Both the position numbers and the translations under genes were made by a program. DNA of 64,000 nt from Gottschalkia acidurici 9a (GTDB lineage Bacteria > Bacillota > Clostridia > Tissierellales > Gottschalkiaceae), in assembly GCF_000299355.1 (NCBI RefSeq), contig NC_018664.1:989115-1053114 (forward strand). Direction: 5' to 3'. The notes under the pieces are model-generated. The model made no database searches. It was not told the origin of the DNA and saw nothing but the letters and a program-made list of their open reading frames with translations. This document shows, piece by piece, positions 23,765 through 31,733 of this stretch; position 1 is the stretch's first letter, and each line of letters begins with the position of its first letter.

Positions 23765-25654
23765 TTGATTATAATTCAATTTAACGATAGAGATATTTCA
23801 AATATAATAAAATTAAGTGAAAATAATATTGAGGAAGATTATGAGTACATATTTAAAGGCATAGACAAAAAACATGATTATAGACATTACTTAAATGAAG
23901 ATAACAAGTTAGATATTATTAGGATATTAGTTCAAATAGATAGTAAAGCTATCAAAGATTTTTCAATAGGTGAGATATATGAAAATTTTACTACTAGCAA
24001 AGAAAAAAAGCTATTAGGACAGGTATATACTCCTAAAAATATAGTTGAATACATGGTTTCTATAACTATAAATGATAAAGATATTATCAACAATCCATAT
24101 TTTAAAATAATAGATCCTGCATGCGGTGGGGGATATTTTCTTATAGAAGCATATAAAAAAATAAAACAGATAATGTACGAAAATTATGATAAAATTATAA
24201 TAAGAAATAGAGAAACAGAGAGGAAACTCAATGAGGATGGTATTCATAAATTTATAATAGAGAATAATATTTGGGGAGTAGATATAGATGAATTCGCTAT
24301 ATATATGACTAAATTTTCGCTGATTATAAAAGATGATATTACAAATATAAATACAAATATATTTAAATTAGATCCATTAATAGATGAAAATGATATATAC
24401 AGTCAGACTTTTGATTTGGTATTGTGTAATCCTCCATATATAGGACATAAAAGAATAGATAAAGATTATAGAAAAGTCTTAGAAAAATTATATTCAGAAG
24501 TCTATTCAGATAAGGGTGATATATCTTACTGCTTCTTTAAAAAAGGCTATCAACTTTTAAAGAATGATGGAAAGCTGTTTTATATAACGTCCAGATACTT
24601 TCAAGAGTCACAATCTGGAGAAGGGCTAAGAAAATTTATAAATGAGAACTTGAATGTTAATAAAATTATAGACTTTTATGGTGAGAATCCGTTTAAAGGA
24701 ATAGGTATAAGTCCTGTTATGATAGAATGTACTAAAAATAAAAGTGAAAATAATATTATTAATGTATCTAAAGGATCTGAAATGTTTGATATAAGTCAAA
24801 AAGAATTGCTTAATAGTGGATGGGTATTACTTAGTGAGAAAGAAAAAAAGCTTTTAGACAAGATAGATAAGTCTAAAAGTATTAAATTAGGTGAGATATG
24901 CACATTCAACCAAGGAATAATAACAGGACATGATAAGGCATTTATAGTAAGTAAAGAAGAGATAGAAGATGAGCAGCTAGAAAAAAATCTTATTAAGCCT
25001 TGGATAAAAAATAGTGACGTAGAAAGGTTTAAATTAAAAGACATAAAAAAGTATATAATATATACAGATAAAATAGATATAGAAGAAAACTATCCTAATT
25101 CTATTAGTCATGTAGAACAATATAAGGATAAGTTAACTAAAAGAAGAGAATGTATAAAGGGAACTAGAAAATGGTACGAGCTTCAATGGGGAAGAAATGA
25201 AGATTTATTTAAAAAAGATAAGATAGTTTTTCCCTATAAAGCTAATAGAAATAAGTTTACAATAGTAAGAGAAGAAGTGTGTTCTAGTGCAGATATATAT
25301 TTTGTAACTATAAAGAATGAATTTAAACATAGATTTAATCTAGAGTATTTAGCAGCTTTTTTAAATTCATCAATATTTGAATATTATTTAAAATGTGTAG
25401 CAAAAAAGTTAAATGATAAACTTTATGAATATTATCCAAATAAAATGATGGAGTTAAATATCATAGTACAACATGATACTAAATATGTAGAGAATTTAGT
25501 AAAAGATATCGAGTATTGCTATAGGATAAATAATTACGTACAAGTAGAGGAAAATATAGAATCTATAGATAAATGGTTTTATGATATATACAAGCTAAGC
25601 AGAGAAGAAATAGACATTATAGAAAATGTAACAAACACTGAAGGGAGATTGTAA
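23765..25654 (+). CDS. CamA-like orphan adenine-specific (N6) DNA methyltransferase
   Basis: Class I SAM-dependent methyltransferase with a TaqI/Eco57I-like layout. Motif I is DPACGGGYF (117-125), the catalytic motif IV is NPPY (222-225), and a C-terminal target-recognition domain follows. Blocks NPPYIGHKRI, YSEVYSDKGD, FNQGIITGHDKAFIVS, RRECIKGTRKWYELQWGR and YYPNKMMEL closely match what I remember of Clostridioides difficile CamA, the solitary enzyme that methylates CAAAAA and affects sporulation. No restriction endonuclease lies nearby. The TTG at 23765 has no ribosome binding site. The frame extends upstream to 23636, and an A7 tract separates it from an ATG at 23632, so the true N-terminus is probably longer. 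The next gene starts 3 bases downstream. Confidence 0.85.
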   Translation: MIIIQFNDRDISNIIKLSENNIEEDYEYIFKGIDKKHDYRHYLNEDNKLDIIRILVQIDSKAIKDFSIGEIYENFTTSKEKKLLGQVYTPKNIVEYMVSITINDKDIINNPYFKIIDPACGGGYFLIEAYKKIKQIMYENYDKIIIRNRETERKLNEDGIHKFIIENNIWGVDIDEFAIYMTKFSLIIKDDITNINTNIFKLDPLIDENDIYSQTFDLVLCNPPYIGHKRIDKDYRKVLEKLYSEVYSDKGDISYCFFKKGYQLLKNDGKLFYITSRYFQESQSGEGLRKFINENLNVNKIIDFYGENPFKGIGISPVMIECTKNKSENNIINVSKGSEMFDISQKELLNSGWVLLSEKEKKLLDKIDKSKSIKLGEICTFNQGIITGHDKAFIVSKEEIEDEQLEKNLIKPWIKNSDVERFKLKDIKKYIIYTDKIDIEENYPNSISHVEQYKDKLTKRRECIKGTRKWYELQWGRNEDLFKKDKIVFPYKANRNKFTIVREEVCSSADIYFVTIKNEFKHRFNLEYLAAFLNSSIFEYYLKCVAKKLNDKLYEYYPNKMMELNIIVQHDTKYVENLVKDIEYCYRINNYVQVEENIESIDKWFYDIYKLSREEIDIIENVTNTEGRL

Positions 25655-25657
25655 CAT

Positions 25658-27127
25658 ATGGAAAATTTAAAAAATCTTAATGAGGAAATAAGTAAATTAA
25701 GTGACGAGGAGTTAATAGAACAAATACAGAACACTAATAATTTACAACTATCGAATATAGGACTTATGGCATATGTGGAACTATTTAATAGAAATATATA
25801 CTTAAAGTCACTATTAAAAAATGATAAAGACTTAATAAACGAGTTATTAAAAGAAGACGCTAAATTTAGTGAAGTATATAATATGGTTGAAAATAAGGTT
25901 ATAAAGCTAGACAGTATAGTAGATATAGAAAAACTTAACGAGAACCTAGATATAGAAGAACTAAAGAAACTAAGAACAAGTATAGTAAAAGTTCTTAGAA
26001 CACTAGCTGCTTACTCTACAGAAATATCATATACAAATGAAATAGCTAAGGATTTACTTTACAAAGAATTTATAAAACAGAATGAGTCAGAAATAGATAA
26101 AAATATAGATTATCAAAAATTATTTGACAGTATATCTAAATTCGTAATGGAAGATCCAACTAATATGAAAAATAAAGTTATGGACTTAACTAATATCTTA
26201 CCAATGAGAGTGGCTAAAACTAAATACTATGATATTGTATCAAAAGCATTTAGTAGAAACTTAAGATATAGCAGCAAGAGAAAAACTGATGTTGTATTAT
26301 CTAGATACAAGACAATACTTAATGGATCATTAGAGTCTGAATATGGACTTTACTTTAGTAGATACTTTAGAAAGGCTCAAGAAGCTAGACAAATGGAATT
26401 AAAAGATATGTCTGAAGATGAGCTTAGAAAAATATATGATGATACTTATAAGACTATGGTAGAGATAGGAACTATAGCTAATGTAGTTAGAGAATTTGGA
26501 GTTATAGTAAATAGAATAATAGCTGTATGTATTCTTCAAGAAAACATACTAGAACAATCAGATAATTACAATATAAAATCACTTACAAATGCATGGACAA
26601 ACTACTCAGAAAAAGAAAGCGACGCTAGTAGAAGTAAATTATTAGAAAGTTATAAAGCTTTATTTAAGGTACTAGATGATAAGTTTAAAAAGACTAATGA
26701 AAATTTACAACTGTTTACAATGGAGAACTTTAATAGAAAAAATAAAGTAAGTGATGAGCTTAAATCTGAACTTGGAAAAGTTCAATATGTTTTAGACTTT
26801 ATAAATGACTATGCATTGGAACAAGAAGAGATATTGGACACAGATTATGTAGATATAGTGGAAAAAGAATATCTTGACGAAGCAGTTAAGAGCTTAGTTC
26901 AATTTATAGATAGAAATATAGATCAGATGGAAAATCTACAAAGAAGAACTAGAATGAAGAGACTTCTTGCATTAACAGAGGGAGCATTTATGACTCCACA
27001 AGAATTTTTTGAATATGTAGCTAATAGCATAAATATGACGAACAAGAGAGAGGATTTAATAGCTACTATAAACAACATATTAGAACTTATGACTAGATAC
27101 AGAGGGATAGGAAACGTTAAACACTAA
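25658..27127 (+). CDS. Helical protein of unknown function, partner of the CamA-like methyltransferase
   Basis: 489 residues, almost entirely predicted alpha-helical and rich in Lys, Glu, Asp and Leu. It has no signal peptide, no membrane segments and no enzymatic motif that I recognise. Short helical blocks (ISKLSDEELIEQIQN, LKDMSEDELRKIYDDTY, RTRMKRLLALTEG-FMTPQEFFEYV) suggest a scaffold or binding protein. The ATG follows GGGAG at 25643-25647 and is 3 bases from the methyltransferase stop, so the two are almost certainly co-transcribed and may be functionally linked. A good terminator follows. I cannot assign a function; accessory subunit, regulator or unrelated passenger are all possible. 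Confidence 0.75.
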   Translation: MENLKNLNEEISKLSDEELIEQIQNTNNLQLSNIGLMAYVELFNRNIYLKSLLKNDKDLINELLKEDAKFSEVYNMVENKVIKLDSIVDIEKLNENLDIEELKKLRTSIVKVLRTLAAYSTEISYTNEIAKDLLYKEFIKQNESEIDKNIDYQKLFDSISKFVMEDPTNMKNKVMDLTNILPMRVAKTKYYDIVSKAFSRNLRYSSKRKTDVVLSRYKTILNGSLESEYGLYFSRYFRKAQEARQMELKDMSEDELRKIYDDTYKTMVEIGTIANVVREFGVIVNRIIAVCILQENILEQSDNYNIKSLTNAWTNYSEKESDASRSKLLESYKALFKVLDDKFKKTNENLQLFTMENFNRKNKVSDELKSELGKVQYVLDFINDYALEQEEILDTDYVDIVEKEYLDEAVKSLVQFIDRNIDQMENLQRRTRMKRLLALTEGAFMTPQEFFEYVANSINMTNKREDLIATINNILELMTRYRGIGNVKH

Positions 27128-27146
27128 AAAATAGTATAAATGTTAT

Positions 27147-27181
27147 AAAACAAGGGACTAAACATAACCCCTTGTTTTTTT
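27147..27181 (+). terminator. Terminator of the methyltransferase operon
   Basis: Stem aaaacaagggg-type (aacaaggg/ccccttgtt) followed by seven or more Ts. Confidence 0.85.
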
Positions 27182-27274
27182 ATGTAAAGAAATAAGATAT
27201 TAAGGTTATACTTTCCAAAAAGATGTTAATAATAGATAAAGTATAAAGATTAACTGATGATTGGAGGAGATGAC

Positions 27275-28270
27275 TTGATTAAAGTTGGTATCCCAAGAGG
27301 ACTTATGTATTATGATTACTATCCACTATGGAAAGAATTCTTTGAGGAATTAGGAGCTAAAGTTATAGTTTCTTCTAATACTAATAAAGAAATACTAAAT
27401 AAAGGTGTTTCATCATCTGTAGATGAAGCATGCTTACCAGTAAAAGTATTTCATGGTCATGTTGAAGATTTAAAAAATAGAGTAGACTATATATTTATTC
27501 CTAAAATAATTAGTGTATATAAAAGAGAATACACTTGTCCTAAGATATTAGGACTGCCAGATATGATAAAAAACTCTATAGAAGGTTTACCAGAAATAAT
27601 AGACGTAAAAATAGATTTACTAAAATCAAAAAACAATATATTGATAAGTGTATTAGAGACTGGTAAATATTTTACTAGAAATCCATTAAAAATAATAAGA
27701 GCATATAATAACGCTCTTAAAAGATATAACAACTATAAGGGATTACTTCAAAGTGGATACACACCAATAGAAGCATTTAACTTATATAAAAATTCTTATA
27801 ATGAAGAAAAGATAAACGATGAAAACAACTTAAATATCATGGTTCTTGGACATCCATATAACATATATGACAACTATATAAATATGGATACTATAAACAA
27901 GTTAAGAGATGAAAATATAAATGTGTTAACTCCAGAAATGATAGAAGTAGAAAAATCAAATCATTATTGTAAGATGCTTCCTAAAAGAATGTTCTGGACA
28001 TTTGGAAGACGAATAGTTGGTTCAAGTTTTAGTGTTATGTATGAAAAAAAGGTAGATGGAATTGTATACATTTCCGCATTTGGATGTGGGTTAGATTCTA
28101 TATTAGAAGATATGGTTAGAAGAAAAGCTAATGAACTTAATGTTCCATTTACACTATTGACAATTGATGAGCACAGTGGTCAGGCTGGTGTCAACACTAG
28201 AATAGAGGCCTTTACAGATATGATAGGATGGAGGGTTAAAAATGAAAATAACATTTCCACACATGGGTAA
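27275..28270 (+). CDS. DUF2229-type acyl-CoA dehydratase activase-related protein, first half
   Basis: 331 residues. The start KVGIPRGLMYYDYYPLWKEFF and the Cys-containing VDEACLPVKVFHGHV are typical of the DUF2229 region found in large fused activators of 2-hydroxyacyl-CoA dehydratases. The C-terminus has ISAFGCGLDSILEDMV and TIDEHSGQAGVNTRIEAF, shared with the BcrC/HgdB-like fold. I prefer the TTG at 27275, 6 bases after GGAGGA (27263-27268), over ATG 27257, which precedes that site. In many Firmicutes this region, the next protein and the activase form one very long polypeptide; here they are three overlapping genes. The substrate is unknown, and the conserved Cys residues suggest an Fe-S cluster. 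Confidence 0.8.
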   Translation: MIKVGIPRGLMYYDYYPLWKEFFEELGAKVIVSSNTNKEILNKGVSSSVDEACLPVKVFHGHVEDLKNRVDYIFIPKIISVYKREYTCPKILGLPDMIKNSIEGLPEIIDVKIDLLKSKNNILISVLETGKYFTRNPLKIIRAYNNALKRYNNYKGLLQSGYTPIEAFNLYKNSYNEEKINDENNLNIMVLGHPYNIYDNYINMDTINKLRDENINVLTPEMIEVEKSNHYCKMLPKRMFWTFGRRIVGSSFSVMYEKKVDGIVYISAFGCGLDSILEDMVRRKANELNVPFTLLTIDEHSGQAGVNTRIEAFTDMIGWRVKNENNISTHG

Positions 28271-29351
28271 TGCATATATAGCAGCTAAAGCATTATTTGA
28301 AGATCTGGGAAACGAGGTAGTATTACCACCTATATGCAGTAAGAGAACTTTAGAAATAGGAACTAAATATTCTCCAGAAACCATATGCTTACCATTAAAA
28401 ATCAATATAGGAAACTATATTGAAAGTATAGAGAAAGGTGCAGACACGGTAGTTATTACAGGAAGTTGTGGACCTTGTAGATTTGGATTTTACCCCACTA
28501 TGGAACAAGAAATATTAAAAGAACTGGGATATGATGCAAAGGTGATAACTTTTGAGCCGTTTAGAGAATCACCTAAAGATTTGATAAAAAGTATAGCTAC
28601 AGCAACCAATACTAAGAATATATTTAAGATTATTAGAAGTGGTTATAGAGTTAAATCGGTGCTATATGAGTCAGATGATTTAATAGATTTTTCTAACAAA
28701 ATAAGAGCAAGGGCTCTAAATAAAATTGAAGTAGATATAGTTATAGACAGATTTTATAAAGAGATAGAGAATGTACACGGGGTAGATGAAATATTAAAAC
28801 TAATAAGAAAAAGTAAAGAAGATTTAAAAGATATAAAAATTGATAAAAACTTTAATCCATTAAAAATAGGGATAATAGGAGAAATATACACTGTTATAGA
28901 ACCTTTTGTAAATTTAGAGATTGAAAAGAAACTCGGATATCTAGGCATTGAGGTGGAAAAAGCATGGACTCCTAGTAGGTGGGCAGAATTTCACTTATAT
29001 TCACTTCCATTTGGGTCTAAAACACAAAAGCAAATATTTAAAGAAGCATCTCCTTATCTAGACACTTTAGTAGGAGGACATGGTAGAGAAACTATTGGAA
29101 CTGCAATAATGTATGCTAAAGAGGGATATGATGGATTAGTTCAATTATTACCACTTGCATGTATGCCAGAAATAGTAGCGGAAAGTATATTACCTACTGT
29201 TCAAAAAGACTTAGATATACCTATTTTAACGCTAGTCATAGATGAAATGACAGGTGAAGCAGGGTACTTAACTAGGTTAGAAGCATTTACAGATTTACTT
29301 AAAAAAAGAAGGGATGAGAAAGAAAATGAAAAGTTATTACTTGGGAGTTGA
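28242..29351 (+). CDS. DUF2229-type acyl-CoA dehydratase activase-related protein, second half
   Basis: 369 residues, homologous in outline to the upstream protein. Features are FPHMGNAYIAAKALFEDLG at the start, SPETICLPLKINIGNYIE and TGSCGPCRFGFYPTMEQEIL with likely cluster-binding Cys, and the C-terminal LPLACMPEIVAES and VIDEMTGEAGYLTRLEAF. The ATG at 28242 overlaps the upstream gene by 29 bases and has GGAGGG at 28230-28235, so translation is probably coupled. The three-gene operon likely forms a complex in which the downstream ATPase injects electrons into Fe-S-containing dehydratase-like subunits. The real substrate is not known for this conserved group. Confidence 0.8.
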   Translation: MKITFPHMGNAYIAAKALFEDLGNEVVLPPICSKRTLEIGTKYSPETICLPLKINIGNYIESIEKGADTVVITGSCGPCRFGFYPTMEQEILKELGYDAKVITFEPFRESPKDLIKSIATATNTKNIFKIIRSGYRVKSVLYESDDLIDFSNKIRARALNKIEVDIVIDRFYKEIENVHGVDEILKLIRKSKEDLKDIKIDKNFNPLKIGIIGEIYTVIEPFVNLEIEKKLGYLGIEVEKAWTPSRWAEFHLYSLPFGSKTQKQIFKEASPYLDTLVGGHGRETIGTAIMYAKEGYDGLVQLLPLACMPEIVAESILPTVQKDLDIPILTLVIDEMTGEAGYLTRLEAFTDLLKKRRDEKENEKLLLGS

Positions 29352-30306
29352 CGTAGGCTCAGTTAGCACAAACTTAATTCTTATAAATGAAAATAATGAA
29401 GTTATATATAAAAAGTATTTAAGAACTCAAGGAAAACCTATAGATGCTCTACAAACAGGAATGAAAGAGATAATTGATGATTTAGGAGAAATTGAAATAA
29501 AGGGCGTAGGAGCCACAGGAAGCGGTAGACATTTAGCAAGCATGATATTAGGTGCAGACATAGTAAAAAATGAAATTACAGCCCATGCAGTGTCTGCAAT
29601 TGATAGTGTAGAAGATGTAAAGACTATACTGGAAATTGGAGGCCAAGATTCAAAGATAATAATTATTAAAGACGGTATAGTTACAGACTTTGCAATGAAT
29701 ACAGTTTGTGCTGCTGGAACTGGTTCGTTTCTAGATAGGCAAGCATCAAGACTAGGAGTAGATATAAGTGACTTTGGAAAATTAGCACTAATATCAGAAA
29801 ATCCAGTAAGAATAGCAGGAAGATGTGCAGTATTTGCAGAATCAGATATGATACACAAACAACAACTAGGCCATAATCAACAAGATATAATAAGAGGTCT
29901 TTGTGAAGCTTTAGTTAGAAACTATTTAAGTAATGTAGGTAAAGGAAAAGAAATCTTAGATAAAGTAGCGTTCCAAGGAGGAGTAGCTGCTAATGAGGGA
30001 ATAAAAAAAGCTTTTGAGGATGCATTAGGATTGGAAATTGTAGTGCCTAAGAATTTTGATGTAATGGGAGCGATAGGAGTTGCAATATTAGCCAAAGAAG
30101 AAGTAAAAGATAAAGGAAAAACTAATTTTAAAGGAATAAACATAGCCAATAATGAATATAAAGTAAAAGGTATAGATTGTGGTGACTGCGCAAATATATG
30201 TGAGGTCATAGAGATAGTAGAAGAAGATTGTATAATTGCTAGATATGGAGATAAGTGTGGAAAATGGACTAACGGGGTATCAAATAGAAAAAGAAATTTA
30301 GCCTAA
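29326..30306 (+). CDS. BadF/BadG/HgdC-type ATP-dependent activase with Cys-rich tail
   Basis: 326 residues of the ASKHA ATPase fold. The phosphate-binding start is LGVDVGSVSTNLIL, the second phosphate motif is LEIGGQDSKIIII, and the two Cys that bridge the dimer [4Fe-4S] cluster are in NTVCAAGTGSFLD and AGRCAVFAESD. This is the 2-hydroxyglutaryl-CoA dehydratase activator (component A) family, which couples ATP hydrolysis to low-potential electron transfer and is oxygen-sensitive. The C-terminal ~45 residues contain CGDCANIC and a further Cys pair (DKCGKW), an extra likely metal site. ATG 29326 is preferred to ATG 29314, which directly abuts the GGG of the ribosome binding site. It overlaps the upstream gene; a terminator follows. 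Confidence 0.88.
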   Translation: MKSYYLGVDVGSVSTNLILINENNEVIYKKYLRTQGKPIDALQTGMKEIIDDLGEIEIKGVGATGSGRHLASMILGADIVKNEITAHAVSAIDSVEDVKTILEIGGQDSKIIIIKDGIVTDFAMNTVCAAGTGSFLDRQASRLGVDISDFGKLALISENPVRIAGRCAVFAESDMIHKQQLGHNQQDIIRGLCEALVRNYLSNVGKGKEILDKVAFQGGVAANEGIKKAFEDALGLEIVVPKNFDVMGAIGVAILAKEEVKDKGKTNFKGINIANNEYKVKGIDCGDCANICEVIEIVEEDCIIARYGDKCGKWTNGVSNRKRNLA

Positions 30307-30322
30307 ATGAATAAATATGTAA

Positions 30323-30351
30323 AAAAGAGTCTCAATTGAGACTCTTTTATT
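30323..30351 (+). terminator. Bidirectional terminator between convergent genes
   Basis: Perfect palindrome aaaagagtctc/gagactctttt (30323-30348), serving the activase operon (+) and the Cys-rich gene (-). Confidence 0.88.
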
Positions 30352-31570
30352 ATAAATCGTCTTCAGAATCATCAGCTATATCAGATGTATCTGATTCTTC
30401 AGATAAGGCAAAGTTTCTGTGACCATGTCTAGAACCACATCTTCTTTTGCTATCTCTTTCTCTTTCACGTTCTCTTTCACGTTCTCTTTCACATTCTCTT
30501 TCACGTTCTCTTTCTCTTTCGCACTCTTCCTCACGTTCTCTTTCACGTTCTCTTTCTCTTCTACATTCTTCTCTTTCTTGTTCTCTTTTACATTCTCTTA
30601 TACTTTCCTCATCAATTTGATTTGGGAACAGTGTAGGGAATGACTCACATATAGGAGCAATTTCTGGAGAAAGTTCAGGGAAACCTGTAGATAAAACACA
30701 AAGTTGAACAGGAACTACTATTTTCTTTTCACAAGTAATACAGATAGAAATCATTAAGTTTACTCTTACATCTCCATCTCTATCTACACGTATATCTCTT
30801 CTTATATTATTAGTAGCTAATCTTGGTTCACAGTCTGCATTGCAAATTTCAGTAAATCTTGGTAAAAATGCTCCATCTTCAACTGAAGGAATACAAAGTT
30901 CGAAGAAATTAGTTAAAACTAGAGGATTTCTCATTGTTCCTATTGGAATAACTCCTCTTAGAGTAACATCACATCTCTTATCGCAGTCATCACAAACTTC
31001 AACGTCAATCTCAACTACAACATCTCCAGTAACAGTTAGTTTTTGTGTACCAAATATAGGAGTACCTTCACATCTATCATCACAGAATTGAGTATCCGCA
31101 AATACAAGCTTTTCACTACATAGTCCGTCTGGTCCTACAACTGTTACATCATCGCCCTTACAATCTTTGACAAACTGAGCACCTGAAAGTGTTGTATCCT
31201 GGCCTATCACTAGGTTCTTTGGATCGTCAATATTATTAGGGTTAAAAAACTTTTTACATCTTATATCTAATACTCTCACGATACGAGCATTTCTTCCAAT
31301 ATTAGGTGAAAAGTGTTGATCAGCAACAGTTCTAAGTCCTTGTAAGTTGAATAGTGCTGTATCATAAACTTTTTGAACATAAATTGGCTCAGCCTTAACT
31401 CTTCTTAAATTACCATCAAAACTACAGCCAGTATTAGCAGTACAGCAATTTCTAGGTAAACCTATCCCAATAGGTCTTTCTCTTCTGCCACAACCACTTC
31501 TTCTTCCACAGTTATCTCTTTTATCACGATCTTCTCTTCTTTCACAATCATCTTTTCTTCCACAACTCAT
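30350..31570 (-). CDS. Cys-rich spore-coat-like protein with Arg-Glu repeat helix
   Basis: 406 residues in three parts. The N-terminus is Cys/Arg-rich (CGRR-GCGRRE), the middle ~280 residues contain regularly spaced Cys (CDDCDKRC, ICITCEKK) in beta-rich sequence, and about residues 325-385 are almost pure Arg/Glu repeats (RERERERE) likely to form a single long charged helix. The tail is acidic. There is no signal peptide. Cys-rich proteins of this kind are typical of clostridial spore coat or exosporium, so a spore surface role is an inference. The start at 31570 has AGGAGG 10 bases upstream. The repeat is encoded by a 12-base tandem pattern (30450-30600). I cannot name the family. Confidence 0.7.
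   Translation of the reverse strand: MSCGRKDDCERREDRDKRDNCGRRSGCGRRERPIGIGLPRNCCTANTGCSFDGNLRRVKAEPIYVQKVYDTALFNLQGLRTVADQHFSPNIGRNARIVRVLDIRCKKFFNPNNIDDPKNLVIGQDTTLSGAQFVKDCKGDDVTVVGPDGLCSEKLVFADTQFCDDRCEGTPIFGTQKLTVTGDVVVEIDVEVCDDCDKRCDVTLRGVIPIGTMRNPLVLTNFFELCIPSVEDGAFLPRFTEICNADCEPRLATNNIRRDIRVDRDGDVRVNLMISICITCEKKIVVPVQLCVLSTGFPELSPEIAPICESFPTLFPNQIDEESIRECKREQEREECRREREREREREEECERERERERECERERERERERERDSKRRCGSRHGHRNFALSEESDTSDIADDSEDDL
30450..30600 (-). repeat. Low-complexity tandem repeat encoding Arg-Glu run
   Basis: Imperfect tandem units of the type tctttcacgttc (+ strand) encode alternating Arg and Glu. Unit number is likely to vary between strains by slippage or recombination. Confidence 0.75.
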
Positions 31571-31733
31571 AAATACATACCTCCTTTAAATTATGAATAG
31601 TAGTAATAAGTGAATAATAACTAACTACTCTTAATCTTAATATATTCTCAGTGAATAAAACTGTTACATAAGTACTTATAATTGTCATAATAGTAACTTA
31701 GCATAAATAATATTTAATAATGGAGGTGTATAT

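Noticed and set aside
23765-25654. Type IIG restriction-modification fusion
   Set aside because: The protein lacks an N-terminal nuclease domain (no PD-ExK-like motif) and no separate endonuclease gene is adjacent.
30419-31091. + strand frames opposite the Cys-rich gene (Phe/Ser/Thr-rich)
   Set aside because: Antisense translation of the Arg-Glu repeat and adjacent coding sequence; no translation signals.
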